From Aureimonas glaciei (GTDB lineage Bacteria; Pseudomonadota; Alphaproteobacteria; Rhizobiales; Rhizobiaceae), in the NCBI RefSeq assembly GCF_014643375.1, contig NZ_BMJJ01000002.1, forward strand, positions 372,345 to 436,344: DNA of 64,000 bases, read 5' to 3'. The position numbers and the translations under genes were made by a program. Each line of letters opens with the position of its first letter. The stretch's first letter is position 1. This document shows positions 8,778 to 18,057 of this stretch, one piece after another. The notes under the pieces are model-generated. The model was not told the DNA's origin. It was given only the letters and a program-made list of their open reading frames with translations, and did no database searches.

Positions 8778-9905
8778 TCAGTCCTCGACGAGGATCGTGC
8801 CGGCGACTTCGATGCCGAAGCCGGTGAGGCCGACATAGGAGCGCTCCTCGGTGGCGAGGACGGCGATCGAGCGCACGTCGAGATCGCGCAGGATCTGCGC
8901 GCCGACGCCGACCTCGCGCCAGCGGCGCATGCGGGCGCGGGCGCTGACATGCCGCTCGCCGTCGCTCGGCGCCTCGACCGCGTCGGCGGCACCGATCGGC
9001 GAGGCCTCGAAATCGTCGACATGGGGCTGGCGCAGCAGCATCAGCACGCCGCGGCCGTGTGTCTTCAGCGTCTCCACGGCGATCTCGACCCAGGTCTTCG
9101 ACGCTTCCGTGCGGCCGAAGAGGTCGAGCACCGGCTGTTCGCGGTGAATGCGGGTCGGCACCTTCTCGCAGCCGCGCACCTCGCCGAACACGGCGACGAC
9201 ATGCTGCATGGCGTCGAAGGGCGTCTCGTAGATGCGGATCGTGCCTTCCATGCCGGCGATCTGCATCTTCTCCTCTTTCACGCAGGTGACGAAGGATTCG
9301 CGCCGGATGCGGTAGGAAATGAGGTCCTCGATCGAGATGATCTTCAGCCCGTGCTCGCGGGCGAAGGGGATGAGCTCGGCGAGGCGCTTGACGGTGCCGT
9401 CGTCATTGACCACTTCGGCGAGGATGCCGACCGGCGGCAGGCCGGCGAGCGAAGCCAGGTCGCAGCCGGCTTCCGTATGGCCCGAGCGCGTCAAGACGCC
9501 GCCGGCCCGCGCGATCAGCGGAAAAATGTGGCCGGGGCGCAGGAAATCGCCGCCCGAGCAGTTGTCGTTGGCGAGCGCCCGCACCGTGTTGGTGCGCTCC
9601 TCGGCGGAAATGCCGGTGGTCATGCCAACCTTGTAGTCGACCGAGACGGTGAAGGCGGTGCGCATCGGGTCGAGATTGTTGGCGACCATCGGCGGCAGGT
9701 TCAGGGCGTCGGCCCGCTCGGCCGGCATCGGCGCGCAGATGATGCCGCTGGTGTGGCGGATCATGAACGCCATCTTCTCCGGCGTCGTCTTGGCCGCGGC
9801 CATGATCAGATCGCCCTCGTTCTCACGGTCCGTGTCGTCGACGACCACGACCATCTCACCGGCGGCGATGGCCGCGATCGCATCTTCGATTGAGTCGAGT
9901 TCCAT
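8778..9905 (-). CDS. ribB: 3,4-dihydroxy-2-butanone-4-phosphate synthase with degenerate GTP cyclohydrolase II domain (RibBX type)
   Basis: Protein of 375 residues. Residues 1 to about 205 form the DHBP synthase domain of riboflavin synthesis, with DDTDRENEGDLI, the HTSGII segment and GHTEAGCDLA all intact. The rest resembles GTP cyclohydrolase II, but its three zinc cysteines are gone: where RibA has SEC and RCDC this protein has REQ and EASK. The second domain should therefore not bind zinc or act as a cyclohydrolase. The start is the ATG at 9903-9905; a TTG frame to 9968 is unlikely. No FMN-riboswitch fold is recognisable in the 90-bp spacer upstream. Confidence 0.92.
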   Translation of the reverse strand: MELDSIEDAIAAIAAGEMVVVVDDTDRENEGDLIMAAAKTTPEKMAFMIRHTSGIICAPMPAERADALNLPPMVANNLDPMRTAFTVSVDYKVGMTTGISAEERTNTVRALANDNCSGGDFLRPGHIFPLIARAGGVLTRSGHTEAGCDLASLAGLPPVGILAEVVNDDGTVKRLAELIPFAREHGLKIISIEDLISYRIRRESFVTCVKEEKMQIAGMEGTIRIYETPFDAMQHVVAVFGEVRGCEKVPTRIHREQPVLDLFGRTEASKTWVEIAVETLKTHGRGVLMLLRQPHVDDFEASPIGAADAVEAPSDGERHVSARARMRRWREVGVGAQILRDLDVRSIAVLATEERSYVGLTGFGIEVAGTILVED

Positions 9906-9995
9906 GAGAAGTCTCCTGCCGGCGTGCGCTTTTGCCACGCTCGTAAGCCTTGGTTGCGTTGGGATCAACGGCCGGATCGGTTGACGCTGCTGATA

Positions 9996-10454
9996 TCAGC
10001 CGCGGCCCCGATAGGGCGGCACGCCCTGATCGGGCAGGAAGACGCCCTCGGGCGGCGCGCCGGTCTGCCAGAACACGTCGATCGGAATGCCGCCGCGCGG
10101 GTACCAATAGCCGCCGATCCGCAGCCAAAGCGGCTTCGTCACTTCCACGATGCGGCGGGCGACCTCGACCGTGCAGCTCTCATGGAAACTGCCATGGTTG
10201 CGGAAGCTGGTGAGAAACAATTTCAGCGACTTCGACTCGACGAGTCTTTCATCCGGCGCGTAGTCGATGACGAGATGCGCGAAGTCGGGCTGGCCGGTGA
10301 CCGGGCAGAGCGAGGTGAATTCCGGGCAGGCAAAGCGCACGATGGTCGGCGGTCCGGGCAGGCGCTGGTAGGGCACGGTTTCCAGCACGGCTTCGTCCGG
10401 CGAGGCGGCAGGCCGCGCCTCGGCGCCGAGCTGGGTCAGATGGCTTTCGGTCAT
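9996..10454 (-). CDS. queF: NADPH-dependent 7-cyano-7-deazaguanine reductase
   Basis: QueF of 152 residues, the short form with one T-fold domain. It reduces preQ0 to preQ1 in queuosine tRNA modification. [17 protein letters not shown] holds the nucleophilic cysteine and the following Asp; [15 protein letters not shown] is the QueF signature, and FHESC precedes the substrate Glu/His region. The start is the ATG at 10452-10454. The gene lies 90 bp before ribB on the same strand; both enzymes belong to routes that begin from GTP, but co-transcription is not certain. Confidence 0.93.
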   Translation of the reverse strand: MTESHLTQLGAEARPAASPDEAVLETVPYQRLPGPPTIVRFACPEFTSLCPVTGQPDFAHLVIDYAPDERLVESKSLKLFLTSFRNHGSFHESCTVEVARRIVEVTKPLWLRIGGYWYPRGGIPIDVFWQTGAPPEGVFLPDQGVPPYRGRG

Positions 10455-10846
10455 GTCGGGCTCTCGATGGGGAAGGCAGGGCGCCGGAAGGTCGGGAGGA
10501 AACGGCGGCCCCGGGAAGCATCTCGGCCGCCGCCGGTCCCCGGGCCTGCCAGGCATTTCAGCGCGGCGAAGAGGATCGCCGCCAGGCCGATCCGGAAAAA
10601 CCAGCGATAGCGCCGAAGCAGGCTCGCGATCAAGCCTGTCGCATCCAGACGAGGCCAGGCGCTGTTGTCAGGCCCGCACCGCGCTGCCGACGACGGTCGT
10701 CCCGGGATCGGCACGCGGCGCGGAAACGCGGCCGCGGCTCGATGGCTGGACAGCCTTCTGCGAAGGGCCGCGAGGCGCGCCTTCCGGATCGGCACGGGGG
10801 AGACGCCACCTGTCGCCGGCGCGGCGCCGGGTGCTATGCTTGCCAA

Positions 10847-11734
10847 ATGATCGACAAGCTCGAATATTTCATCGCCCTCGCCCAGGAACGCCATTTCGGC
10901 CGTGCCGCCGAACGGCTCGGCGTGACGCAGCCCACGCTCTCGGCCGGGATAAGGCAATTGGAGGAGCGTCTCGGCGTCACACTGGTCAACCGCGGCTCGC
11001 GCTTCCAGGGCATCACGCCGGAGGGCGAGCGCGTCTTGGCCTGGGCCCGGCGCATCGTCGAGGACGTGCGCACCATGCACGACGAGATCCGCGCGCTGAA
11101 GCTCGGCATCTCCGGCCATCTGCGCATCGCCGTCATCCCGACCGCGCTCGCCGTCGTCTCCCGGCTGACGACGCCTTTCTTCGAGCGCCATCCCGGCGTC
11201 ACCCTCGAGATCGTCTCGCAGACCTCGTCGGAGATCATCAAGGGCATCGAGGATTTCGAGATCGACCTCGGCATCACCTATCTCGACGACGAGCGGCTCG
11301 GCCGCATCGACAAGCAGATGCTCTACGACGAACGCTATTGTCTGGTGACGACGCGCGGCAATCCGTTTGCCGACAACGAAACCGTCTCCTGGTCCGAGGC
11401 GGCGTCGATTCCCCTGTGCCTCCTTTCCAACACGATGCAGAATCGCAAGATCCTCAACGGCCTGCTCGGCTCGTCCGGGACGCGGTTCGAGACCGTGCTG
11501 GAGTCCAACTCGATGATCGCGCTCATCGCGCATGTGCGCACCGGCCGCTTCGCCACCATCATGCCCTATCGCTCGGCCGAGATCCTGGGCCTCGGGGAGC
11601 CGATGCGCGCCATCCGCATCGTCGATCCCGATGCCGCCTACCGCATCGGCCTTGTCGCCGCCCGGCGCGATCCCCGGCCGCCCCTGGTGGCGGCCTTCTG
11701 GTCGGAGGCCGCTGACGCGAAGCTGGATCGATAG
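10847..11734 (+). CDS. LysR-family transcriptional regulator (FdsR-like)
   Basis: LysR regulator of 295 residues. The winged helix-turn-helix is at residues 1-60 (FGRAAERLGVTQPTLSAGIRQLEERLG), followed by a substrate-binding domain from about residue 90. Start ATG 10847, not the longer open frame. It lies 92 bp before fdsG, co-oriented. A LysR gene preceding fds genes is known from Rhodobacter, so regulation of formate dehydrogenase, perhaps in response to formate or molybdate, is the likely role. The 390-bp spacer 10455-10846 to queF contains no convincing gene; a short open frame with one hydrophobic stretch overlaps the queF start but lacks a clear start codon. Confidence 0.88.
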   Translation: MIDKLEYFIALAQERHFGRAAERLGVTQPTLSAGIRQLEERLGVTLVNRGSRFQGITPEGERVLAWARRIVEDVRTMHDEIRALKLGISGHLRIAVIPTALAVVSRLTTPFFERHPGVTLEIVSQTSSEIIKGIEDFEIDLGITYLDDERLGRIDKQMLYDERYCLVTTRGNPFADNETVSWSEAASIPLCLLSNTMQNRKILNGLLGSSGTRFETVLESNSMIALIAHVRTGRFATIMPYRSAEILGLGEPMRAIRIVDPDAAYRIGLVAARRDPRPPLVAAFWSEAADAKLDR

Positions 11735-11826
11735 AAATCCTCTATCGTCGAACGGAAGTCACGCATTGATTTATGTATGAAATGGGCGTCATCTGATTGA
11801 AACGGTTCTAAGGGAGGCGGGAACCC

Positions 11827-12300
11827 GTGACTTATCAGACGGCGTTCGACGCCGCGGACGCGACCGAGATCATCCATGAATTGCGGGGCCTGGAGGGGCC
11901 GCTCCTGCCCATCCTGCACGCCTTCCAGGCGCGCTTCGGGCAGATCGGCGAGGAGGCCGTGCGGCTGATTTCGGCCGCGCTCAATCTCTCGCGCGCCGAG
12001 GTGCATGGCGTGGTCTCCTTCTACCACGATTTCCGCAAGGAGCCGCACGGCCGCCACGTGCTGAAGGTCTGCCGCGCCGAAGCCTGCCAGTCGATGGGTA
12101 GCGACGCGATCGCCGATACGATCGAGCGTTCCCTCGGCATCAAGTTCGGCGAGACCTCGGCCGACGGCCAGGTGACGCTGGAAGCCGTCTACTGCCTCGG
12201 CCTCTGCGCGGCCGCTCCCTCGGCCATGCTGGACGGAAGGCTCGTCGCCCGCCTGTCGCAGGCCAAGGTCGAAGCCCTGGTCGAGGAGGTCCGCCTGTGA
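11827..12300 (+). CDS. fdsG: NAD-dependent formate dehydrogenase gamma subunit
   Basis: A 157-residue NuoE-like subunit carrying one [2Fe-2S] cluster. The ligands are visible as CRAEAC and CLGLC. Residues 1-70 form the helical part that packs on FdsB. The start is GTG at 11827 with a strong AAGGGAGG ribosome site. It overlaps fdsB by four bases, so the two subunits are translationally coupled. It relays electrons within the FdsB/FdsG diaphorase unit of the cytoplasmic formate dehydrogenase. Confidence 0.93.
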   Translation: MTYQTAFDAADATEIIHELRGLEGPLLPILHAFQARFGQIGEEAVRLISAALNLSRAEVHGVVSFYHDFRKEPHGRHVLKVCRAEACQSMGSDAIADTIERSLGIKFGETSADGQVTLEAVYCLGLCAAAPSAMLDGRLVARLSQAKVEALVEEVRL

Positions 12301-13859
12301 CCCGGATCTTCATCCCGCTCGACTCCTTCGCCGTCGCCTGCGGCGCCGACGAGATCGCCGACGAATTCCTGCTCGCCATCACCAAAGCCGATCTCGACGT
12401 CACGATCGTGCGCAACGGGTCGCACGGCCTCGCCTGGCTGGAGCCGCTCGTCGAGGTCGAGACGCCCGAGGGCCGCATCGCCTATGGGCCGATCGAGCCG
12501 GGCGACGTCGCCGGCCTCCTCAAGGCGGGCTTCCTCGAGGGCGGTGATCATCCCAAGCGGATCGGCGACGTCCAGGAGCATCCCTTCCTCGCCAATCAGA
12601 CGCGTCTGACCTTCAAGCGCTGCGGCATCATCGATCCCCTGTCCCTCGACGACTACCGCGCCCATGGCGGCTTCGACGGGCTGAAGCGCGCGCTCGCCAT
12701 GACGCCGCAGGAGATCGTCGGTGAAGTCACCCAGTCCGGCCTGCGCGGCCGCGGCGGCGCAGGCTTTCCGACCGGCGTGAAGTGGAAGACGGTGCTGGAG
12801 GCCGAGGCCGACCGCAAATACATCGTCGTCAATGCCGACGAGGGCGATTCCGGCACCTTCGCCGACCGGATGATCATGGAGGGCGACCCCTTCTGCCTGA
12901 TCGAGGGCATGATCATCGCCGGCCTCGCCACGAAGGCGACGAAGGGTTTCGTCTACACCCGCTCGGAATATCCGATCGCCATCCGCGTCGTCGAGGAGGC
13001 CATCCGGCTCGCCTATGCCGCGGGCATCATCGGCCCCTCGGTGATGGGCACGGGACCGGCCTTCGACATCGAGATGCGCGTCGGCGCCGGCGCCTATGTC
13101 TGCGGCGAGGAGACGGCGCTGCTCGAAAGCCTCGAGGGCAAGCGCGGCCAGGTCCGCGCCAAGCCGCCTCTACCGGCGCACAAGGGCTTCATGGACCGCC
13201 CGACGGTGATCAACAACATCATCTCGATCACGTCGGTCCCGGTGATCCTCGCCGAGGGCGCCGAGCAGTACAAGAATTTCGGCACCGGCCGCTCGCGCGG
13301 CACGATCCCGATCCAGATCGCCGGCAATGTGAAGTTCGGCGGCCTCTACGAGACGGCCTTCGGCCTGACGCTCGGCGAGATCGTCGACGGCATCGGCGGC
13401 GGCACGGCCTCGGGCCGGGCGGTCCGGGCGGTCCAGGTCGGCGGCCCGCTCGGCGCCTATTTTCCGCGCGAGCTCTTCGACACGCCGTTCGACTACGAGG
13501 CCTTCGCCGCCCGCGACGGCCTCATCGGCCATGCCGGGCTGGTGGTCTTCGACGAGAGCGTCGACATGCTGAAACAGGCGCGCTTCGCCTTCGAGTTCTG
13601 CGCCATCGAATCCTGCGGCAAGTGCACGCCCTGCCGCATCGGCGCGGTGCGCGGGCTGGAATCGGTCGAGAAGATCATCGCCGGCGACCGCCCGGCGGAG
13701 AACATCGCGCTGGTCGAGGACCTCTGCAACACCATGAAGTTCGGCTCGCTCTGCGCGCTCGGCGGCTTCACGCCCTATCCCGTGATGAGCGCCATCACGC
13801 ATTTCCCGGAAGATTTCCACGGCCACCATCCCGCGCCCCTGCGCGAGGCGGCGGAATAA
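12297..13859 (+). CDS. fdsB: NAD-dependent formate dehydrogenase beta subunit
   Basis: NuoF-like flavoprotein of 520 residues. About 120 N-terminal residues form a thioredoxin-like domain without paired cysteines. The FMN/NADH-binding part shows GRGGAGFPTG and AYVCGEETALLESLEGKRG; near the C-terminus ESCGKCTPCRIG supplies three [4Fe-4S] ligands, with the fourth in DLCNTMKFGSLCALGG. The enzyme takes electrons from FdsA and reduces NAD+. The downstream spacer to fdsA is unusually long (235 bp) and holds a perfect long inverted repeat. Confidence 0.94.
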   Translation: MTRIFIPLDSFAVACGADEIADEFLLAITKADLDVTIVRNGSHGLAWLEPLVEVETPEGRIAYGPIEPGDVAGLLKAGFLEGGDHPKRIGDVQEHPFLANQTRLTFKRCGIIDPLSLDDYRAHGGFDGLKRALAMTPQEIVGEVTQSGLRGRGGAGFPTGVKWKTVLEAEADRKYIVVNADEGDSGTFADRMIMEGDPFCLIEGMIIAGLATKATKGFVYTRSEYPIAIRVVEEAIRLAYAAGIIGPSVMGTGPAFDIEMRVGAGAYVCGEETALLESLEGKRGQVRAKPPLPAHKGFMDRPTVINNIISITSVPVILAEGAEQYKNFGTGRSRGTIPIQIAGNVKFGGLYETAFGLTLGEIVDGIGGGTASGRAVRAVQVGGPLGAYFPRELFDTPFDYEAFAARDGLIGHAGLVVFDESVDMLKQARFAFEFCAIESCGKCTPCRIGAVRGLESVEKIIAGDRPAENIALVEDLCNTMKFGSLCALGGFTPYPVMSAITHFPEDFHGHHPAPLREAAE

Positions 13860-13880
13860 TGGGAATGGCTGCGGTCGCAC

Positions 13881-14034
13881 CCCCCCTCTGTCCTGCCGGA
13901 CATCTCCCCCTCAAGGGGGGAGATCGACTGGTCCGGCACAACGCAGCGGGTGCAACCACCAACGACGCTGCGACACTTGTTAATCTGATGATCTCCCCCC
14001 TTGAGGGGGAGATGTCCGGCAGGACAGAGGGGGG
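13881..14034. repeat. Perfect 45-bp-arm inverted repeat between fdsB and fdsA
   Basis: The arms are 13881-13925 and 13990-14034, exact inverted copies separated by 64 bp. Each arm contains the nested palindrome ATCTCCCCC/GGGGGGAGAT. A second copy of the family lies at 44251-44397. In RNA it would form a very stable hairpin inside the fds message, so it could limit or stabilise the downstream fdsA portion. Such CTCCCC-CTTGAGGGGGAG elements are common spacers in Hyphomicrobiales genomes. Confidence 0.93.
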
Positions 14035-14094
14035 CGCCGTCGAGCGCTTTCGCCCTTTGTCCGCCCGCCAACCCTTGCACGGGGAGATGCACCC

Positions 14095-16944
14095 ATGAGT
14101 CTCATCCAGGAAATCGACTTCGGCACCCCGAAATCGAAGGCCGAGAAGGAGGTGACGCTCACCATCGACGGCCGCCGCGTCAGCGTGCCCGAGGGCACGT
14201 CGATCATGCGCGCCGCCATGGATGCCGGCATCCAGGTGCCCAAGCTCTGCGCGACCGACATGCTGGATTCCTTCGGTTCCTGCCGCATCTGCGTCGTCGA
14301 GATCGCCGGCCGCAACGGCACGCCCGCCTCCTGCACGACGCCCGCCATGGAGGGCATGTCGGTCACCACCCAGACCGAGCGGCTGAAGCGCATCCGCAAG
14401 GGCGTGATGGAGCTCTACATCTCCGACCACCCGCTCGACTGCTTGACCTGCGCCGCCAATGGCGACTGCGAGCTGCAGGACATGGCGGGCGCAGTGGGCC
14501 TGCGCGAAGTGCGCTACGGCTATGACGGCGAGAACCATCTGGCCAAGGAAAAGGACCAGTCGAACCCTTATTTTCAGTTCGACCCGGCCAAATGCATCGT
14601 CTGCTCGCGCTGCGTACGCGCCTGCGAGGAGGTGCAGGGCACCTTCGCGCTGACCATCGAGGGCCGCGGCTTCGACAGCCAGGTCTCCGCCGGCATGATG
14701 TCGGACAATTTCTTTTCCTCCGAATGCGTCTCCTGCGGCGCCTGCGTCCAGGCCTGCCCGACGGCGACGCTGGAGGAGAAGTCGGTCATCCAGATCGGCC
14801 TGCCCGAGCATTCCGTCGTCACTACCTGCGCCTATTGCGGCGTCGGCTGCTCGTTCAAGGCGGAGATGCGCGGCGAGGAGCTGGTGCGCATGGTGCCGTA
14901 CAAGGACGGCAAGGCCAATCGCGGCCATAGCTGCGTCAAGGGTCGCTTTGCCCTCGGCTATGCCACGCACAAGGACCGCATCCTGAAGCCCATGATCCGC
15001 GCCACCTACAAGGACGAGTGGCGCGAAGTTTCCTGGGACGAGGCGCTGGGCTTCGCTGCGTCGAAGATCAAGGAAATCCAGGCGAAATACGGCCGCGGTT
15101 CGGTCGGCGCCATTTCGTCCTCGCGCTGCACCAACGAGGAGGTCTACCTCGTCCAGAAGCTGGTGCGCGCCGGCTTCGGCAACAACAACATCGACACCTG
15201 CGCCCGTGTCTGCCACTCGCCGACCGGCTACGGCCTGTCGACGGCCTTCGGCACCTCGGCCGGCACGCAGGACTTCGACTCGGTCGAGAATTCCGACGTC
15301 ATCCTCGTCATTGGCGCCAACCCGACAGATGGCCATCCGGTCTTCGCCTCGCGCATGAAGAAGCGGCTGCGCGAGGGCGCCAAGCTCATCGTCATCGATC
15401 CCCGCCGCATCGATCTCGTCCGCACCCCGCATGTCGAGGCCGAGTATCACCTTCCGCTGACGCCCGGCACCAACGTCGCGATGATGACGGCGCTCGCCCA
15501 TGTCATCGTCACCGAGGGCCTGATGGCCGAGGAGTTCATCCGCGACCGCTGCGACTGGGAGGCTTTCCAGGACTGGGCGACCTTCGTTTCCGACGAAAGC
15601 CGTTCGCCGGAGGCCGTCGCCAAGATCACTGGCGTCGATCCCGACCTCGTGCGCAAGGCCGCGCGCCTCTACGCCACCGGCGGCAACGGCGCGATCTACT
15701 ACGGCCTCGGGGTCACCGAGCACAGCCAGGGCTCGACCACGGTCATGGCGATCGCCAACCTTGCCATGGTCACCGGCAATATCGGCCGGCGCGGCGTCGG
15801 CGTGAACCCGCTGCGCGGCCAGAACAATGTCCAGGGCGCCTGCGACATGGGCTCCTTCCCGCACGAGTTCACCGGCTACCGCCACGTGTCGCGCGACGAC
15901 GTCCGCGAGACCTTCGAGAGCCTGTGGAAGGTGAAGATCGACAACGAGCCGGGCCTGCGCATCCCCAACATGTTCGACGCCGCCGTCGACGGCACGTTCA
16001 AGGGCCTCTACGTCCAGGGCGAGGACATCCTGCAGTCCGATCCCGACACCAAGCACGTCTCGGCCGGCCTCGACGCGCTGGAACTCTTGATCGTCCAGGA
16101 CCTCTTCCTGAACGAGACGGCGAACTACGCCAACGTCTTCCTGCCCGGCTCGTCCTTCCTGGAAAAGGACGGCACCTTCACCAATGCCGAGCGCCGCATC
16201 AACCGCGTGCGCAAGGTGATGAGCCCGAAATCCGGCTATGCCGACTGGGAGATCACCCAGCGCCTGGCGCAGGAGATCGGCATGGACATGAACTACAGCC
16301 ACCCCTCGGAGATCATGGACGAGATTTCGAAGGTCACGCCGACCTTCGCCAATGTCAGCTATGCGCTCTTGGAAAAAGAGGGCTCGGTGCAGTGGCCCTG
16401 CAACGAAGAGCATCCCGAGGGCACGCCGACCATGCACATCGGCGAGTTCATGCGCGGCAAGGGCAATTTCGTCGTCACCGAATATGTCGCGACCGACGAG
16501 CGCACCGGTCCGCGCTTCCCGCTGCTGCTCACCACCGGCCGCATCCTGTCGCAGTACAATGTCGGCGCGCAGACGCGGCGCACCGACAACGTCGTCTGGC
16601 ATGACCAGGATCTCCTGGAGATCCATCCGCACGACGCCGAGATGCGCGGCGTGCGCGACGGCGACTGGGTGAAGCTCGACAGCCGTGCCGGCTCGACCTC
16701 GCTGCGCGCCAAGCTGACCGACCGCGTCGCCGTCGGCGTCGTCTACACCACCTTCCACCACCCGATGACGCAGGTGAACGTCATCACCACCGACTTCTCG
16801 GACTGGGCGACGAACTGTCCGGAGTACAAGGTGACGGCGGTGCAGATCTCGCCCTCCAACGGCCCGACGGAATGGCAGGAGGAATACCGCGAACTGACCG
16901 AGGACAGCCGCCGCATCGCGCCGATCCTCGACGCGGCGGAGTAG
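14095..16944 (+). CDS. fdsA: Molybdenum NAD-dependent formate dehydrogenase alpha subunit
   Basis: Catalytic subunit of 949 residues. The N-terminus binds a [2Fe-2S] cluster (Cys 52, 63, 66, 80), then a HPLDCLTC...C cluster site, two ferredoxin-type [4Fe-4S] sites (CIVCSRCVRAC, CVSCGACVQAC) and the CAYCGVGC cluster of the bis-MGD domain. The metal ligand is a cysteine in ARVCHSPTG, so this is not a selenoprotein. It oxidises formate to CO2 and passes electrons through the clusters to FdsB. The fdhD gene starts four bases after its stop. Confidence 0.95.
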   Translation: MSLIQEIDFGTPKSKAEKEVTLTIDGRRVSVPEGTSIMRAAMDAGIQVPKLCATDMLDSFGSCRICVVEIAGRNGTPASCTTPAMEGMSVTTQTERLKRIRKGVMELYISDHPLDCLTCAANGDCELQDMAGAVGLREVRYGYDGENHLAKEKDQSNPYFQFDPAKCIVCSRCVRACEEVQGTFALTIEGRGFDSQVSAGMMSDNFFSSECVSCGACVQACPTATLEEKSVIQIGLPEHSVVTTCAYCGVGCSFKAEMRGEELVRMVPYKDGKANRGHSCVKGRFALGYATHKDRILKPMIRATYKDEWREVSWDEALGFAASKIKEIQAKYGRGSVGAISSSRCTNEEVYLVQKLVRAGFGNNNIDTCARVCHSPTGYGLSTAFGTSAGTQDFDSVENSDVILVIGANPTDGHPVFASRMKKRLREGAKLIVIDPRRIDLVRTPHVEAEYHLPLTPGTNVAMMTALAHVIVTEGLMAEEFIRDRCDWEAFQDWATFVSDESRSPEAVAKITGVDPDLVRKAARLYATGGNGAIYYGLGVTEHSQGSTTVMAIANLAMVTGNIGRRGVGVNPLRGQNNVQGACDMGSFPHEFTGYRHVSRDDVRETFESLWKVKIDNEPGLRIPNMFDAAVDGTFKGLYVQGEDILQSDPDTKHVSAGLDALELLIVQDLFLNETANYANVFLPGSSFLEKDGTFTNAERRINRVRKVMSPKSGYADWEITQRLAQEIGMDMNYSHPSEIMDEISKVTPTFANVSYALLEKEGSVQWPCNEEHPEGTPTMHIGEFMRGKGNFVVTEYVATDERTGPRFPLLLTTGRILSQYNVGAQTRRTDNVVWHDQDLLEIHPHDAEMRGVRDGDWVKLDSRAGSTSLRAKLTDRVAVGVVYTTFHHPMTQVNVITTDFSDWATNCPEYKVTAVQISPSNGPTEWQEEYRELTEDSRRIAPILDAAE

Positions 16945-16947
16945 GGG

Positions 16948-17793
16948 ATGTCGGAAGGCAGGACGCCCGGCCAGGCGCTCGCGTTCCGGAGCGGGCGCTT
17001 CGTCGCCGTCGACCGTCCGGTGCCGGCGGAAGCCGCCGTGGCGATTTCCGTCAACGGATCGACCCATGCGGTGATGATGGCGACGCCTGGGGATGTCGAG
17101 GATCTCGGAATCGGTCTCGCCCTCAACGAAGGCATCATCGCCAGCCCGGACGAGATCGAGCGGCTGGAGATCGTGACGACCGACCTCGGCCTCGACTGCC
17201 AGATCTGGCTGTCGGAGGAACGCGGCCGGTCCTACACGGCACGTCGGCGGCAGATGACCGGCCCGGTCGGCTGCGGCCTCTGCGGCGTGGAATCCCTGGC
17301 GCTGGCGACCAGGGAACTTCCCGTCGTCGCCGACGAATTGACCATCGCGCCCGCCGCGATCGTGGCGGCCATGGCGGCGATGGCGGGCGAGCAGGTGATC
17401 GGCCGCCGGACCCGCGCCGTGCACGCCGCCGCCTTCCACCGCGAGGGCAAGGCGCGCCTGGTGCTGACGCGCGAGGATGTCGGCCGCCACAACGCGCTGG
17501 ACAAGGTCGCGGGAGCACTGGCGCAGCAGGGCATCGATCCGGCGAGCGGCTTTCTCACCATCACCAGCCGGGTGTCCGTCGAACTGATCCAGAAGACGGC
17601 GATGATGGGCTGCGGCCTGATCGCCGCCGTCTCCGTGCCGTCGGCCCTGGCGATCGCGGAGGCCGAGGCCTCCGGCGTCACCCTCGTCGCGGTCGTGCGC
17701 GGCGACGAGTTCGAGATCTTCACCCATCCCGGCCGCGTCGTCGGCGCCGCCGCAGCCTCTGCCGCGCTCGAAGAGACCAGCCATGCAGCATGA
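16948..17793 (+). CDS. fdhD: FdhD/FdsC sulfurtransferase for formate dehydrogenase maturation
   Basis: A 281-residue FdhD-family chaperone that transfers sulfur to the bis-MGD cofactor of formate dehydrogenase and delivers it to FdsA. The functional C-x-x-C loop is visible as GPVGCGLCGVES near residue 110; the EDVGRHNALDKV motif and MMGCGLIAAVSVPSA segment are family hallmarks. It follows fdsA by three bases and overlaps fdsD by 11, which fits the known fdsGBACD order. Confidence 0.94.
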   Translation: MSEGRTPGQALAFRSGRFVAVDRPVPAEAAVAISVNGSTHAVMMATPGDVEDLGIGLALNEGIIASPDEIERLEIVTTDLGLDCQIWLSEERGRSYTARRRQMTGPVGCGLCGVESLALATRELPVVADELTIAPAAIVAAMAAMAGEQVIGRRTRAVHAAAFHREGKARLVLTREDVGRHNALDKVAGALAQQGIDPASGFLTITSRVSVELIQKTAMMGCGLIAAVSVPSALAIAEAEASGVTLVAVVRGDEFEIFTHPGRVVGAAAASAALEETSHAA

Positions 17794-18025
17794 CAAACTG
17801 ATCCACATGGCGAACCAGATCGCCACCTTCTGCGCCTCCAACCCGCGGGGCGCGCGCCAGACCGCGGACGTCGCCGACCACATCAACAAGTTCTGGGAAC
17901 CGCGCATGAGGGCCAAATTGTGCGAGCGGCTGGAGAGCGGAACTGCGGAGGACGTCCACCCACTGGTCATGCAGGCGCTGGCCCATATCCGTCGTCCGGT
18001 CGTCGACGCCGCCCCGCTGTCCTGA
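17783..18025 (+). CDS. fdsD: Formate dehydrogenase delta subunit
   Basis: Small helical protein of 80 residues, the last gene of the fds operon. The segments LIHMANQIATFCAS and HINKFWEPRMR are typical of FdsD, which binds the FdsABG complex and helps stability or maturation; it carries no cofactor motifs. The start is the ATG at 17783, inside the 3' end of fdhD. It converges on the methyltransferase gene with only 32 bp between the stops and no clear terminator there. Confidence 0.9.
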   Translation: MQHDKLIHMANQIATFCASNPRGARQTADVADHINKFWEPRMRAKLCERLESGTAEDVHPLVMQALAHIRRPVVDAAPLS

Positions 18026-18057
18026 GCCCAGGCGGGGCCGTCTCCTGCCCACGGGAT

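Noticed and set aside
9906-9995. Possible FMN riboswitch before ribB
   Set aside because: The spacer to queF is only 90 bp and lacks the conserved RFN helices.
10451-10640. Short minus-strand frame with one hydrophobic stretch ([16 protein letters not shown]) whose stop overlaps the queF ATG
   Set aside because: Coupling geometry is suggestive, but there is no ATG or GTG with a ribosome site and no recognised family; left as a remark rather than a gene.
15181-15240. Selenocysteine at the FdsA active site
   Set aside because: The codon in the ARVCHSP motif is TGC, an ordinary cysteine.
13795-17970. A 1391-residue open frame on the minus strand opposite fdsB-fdsA-fdhD
   Set aside because: It is the antisense shadow of well-recognised genes; its composition (His/Arg/Asp/Gly runs) is typical of GC-rich reverse frames and it shows no domain.
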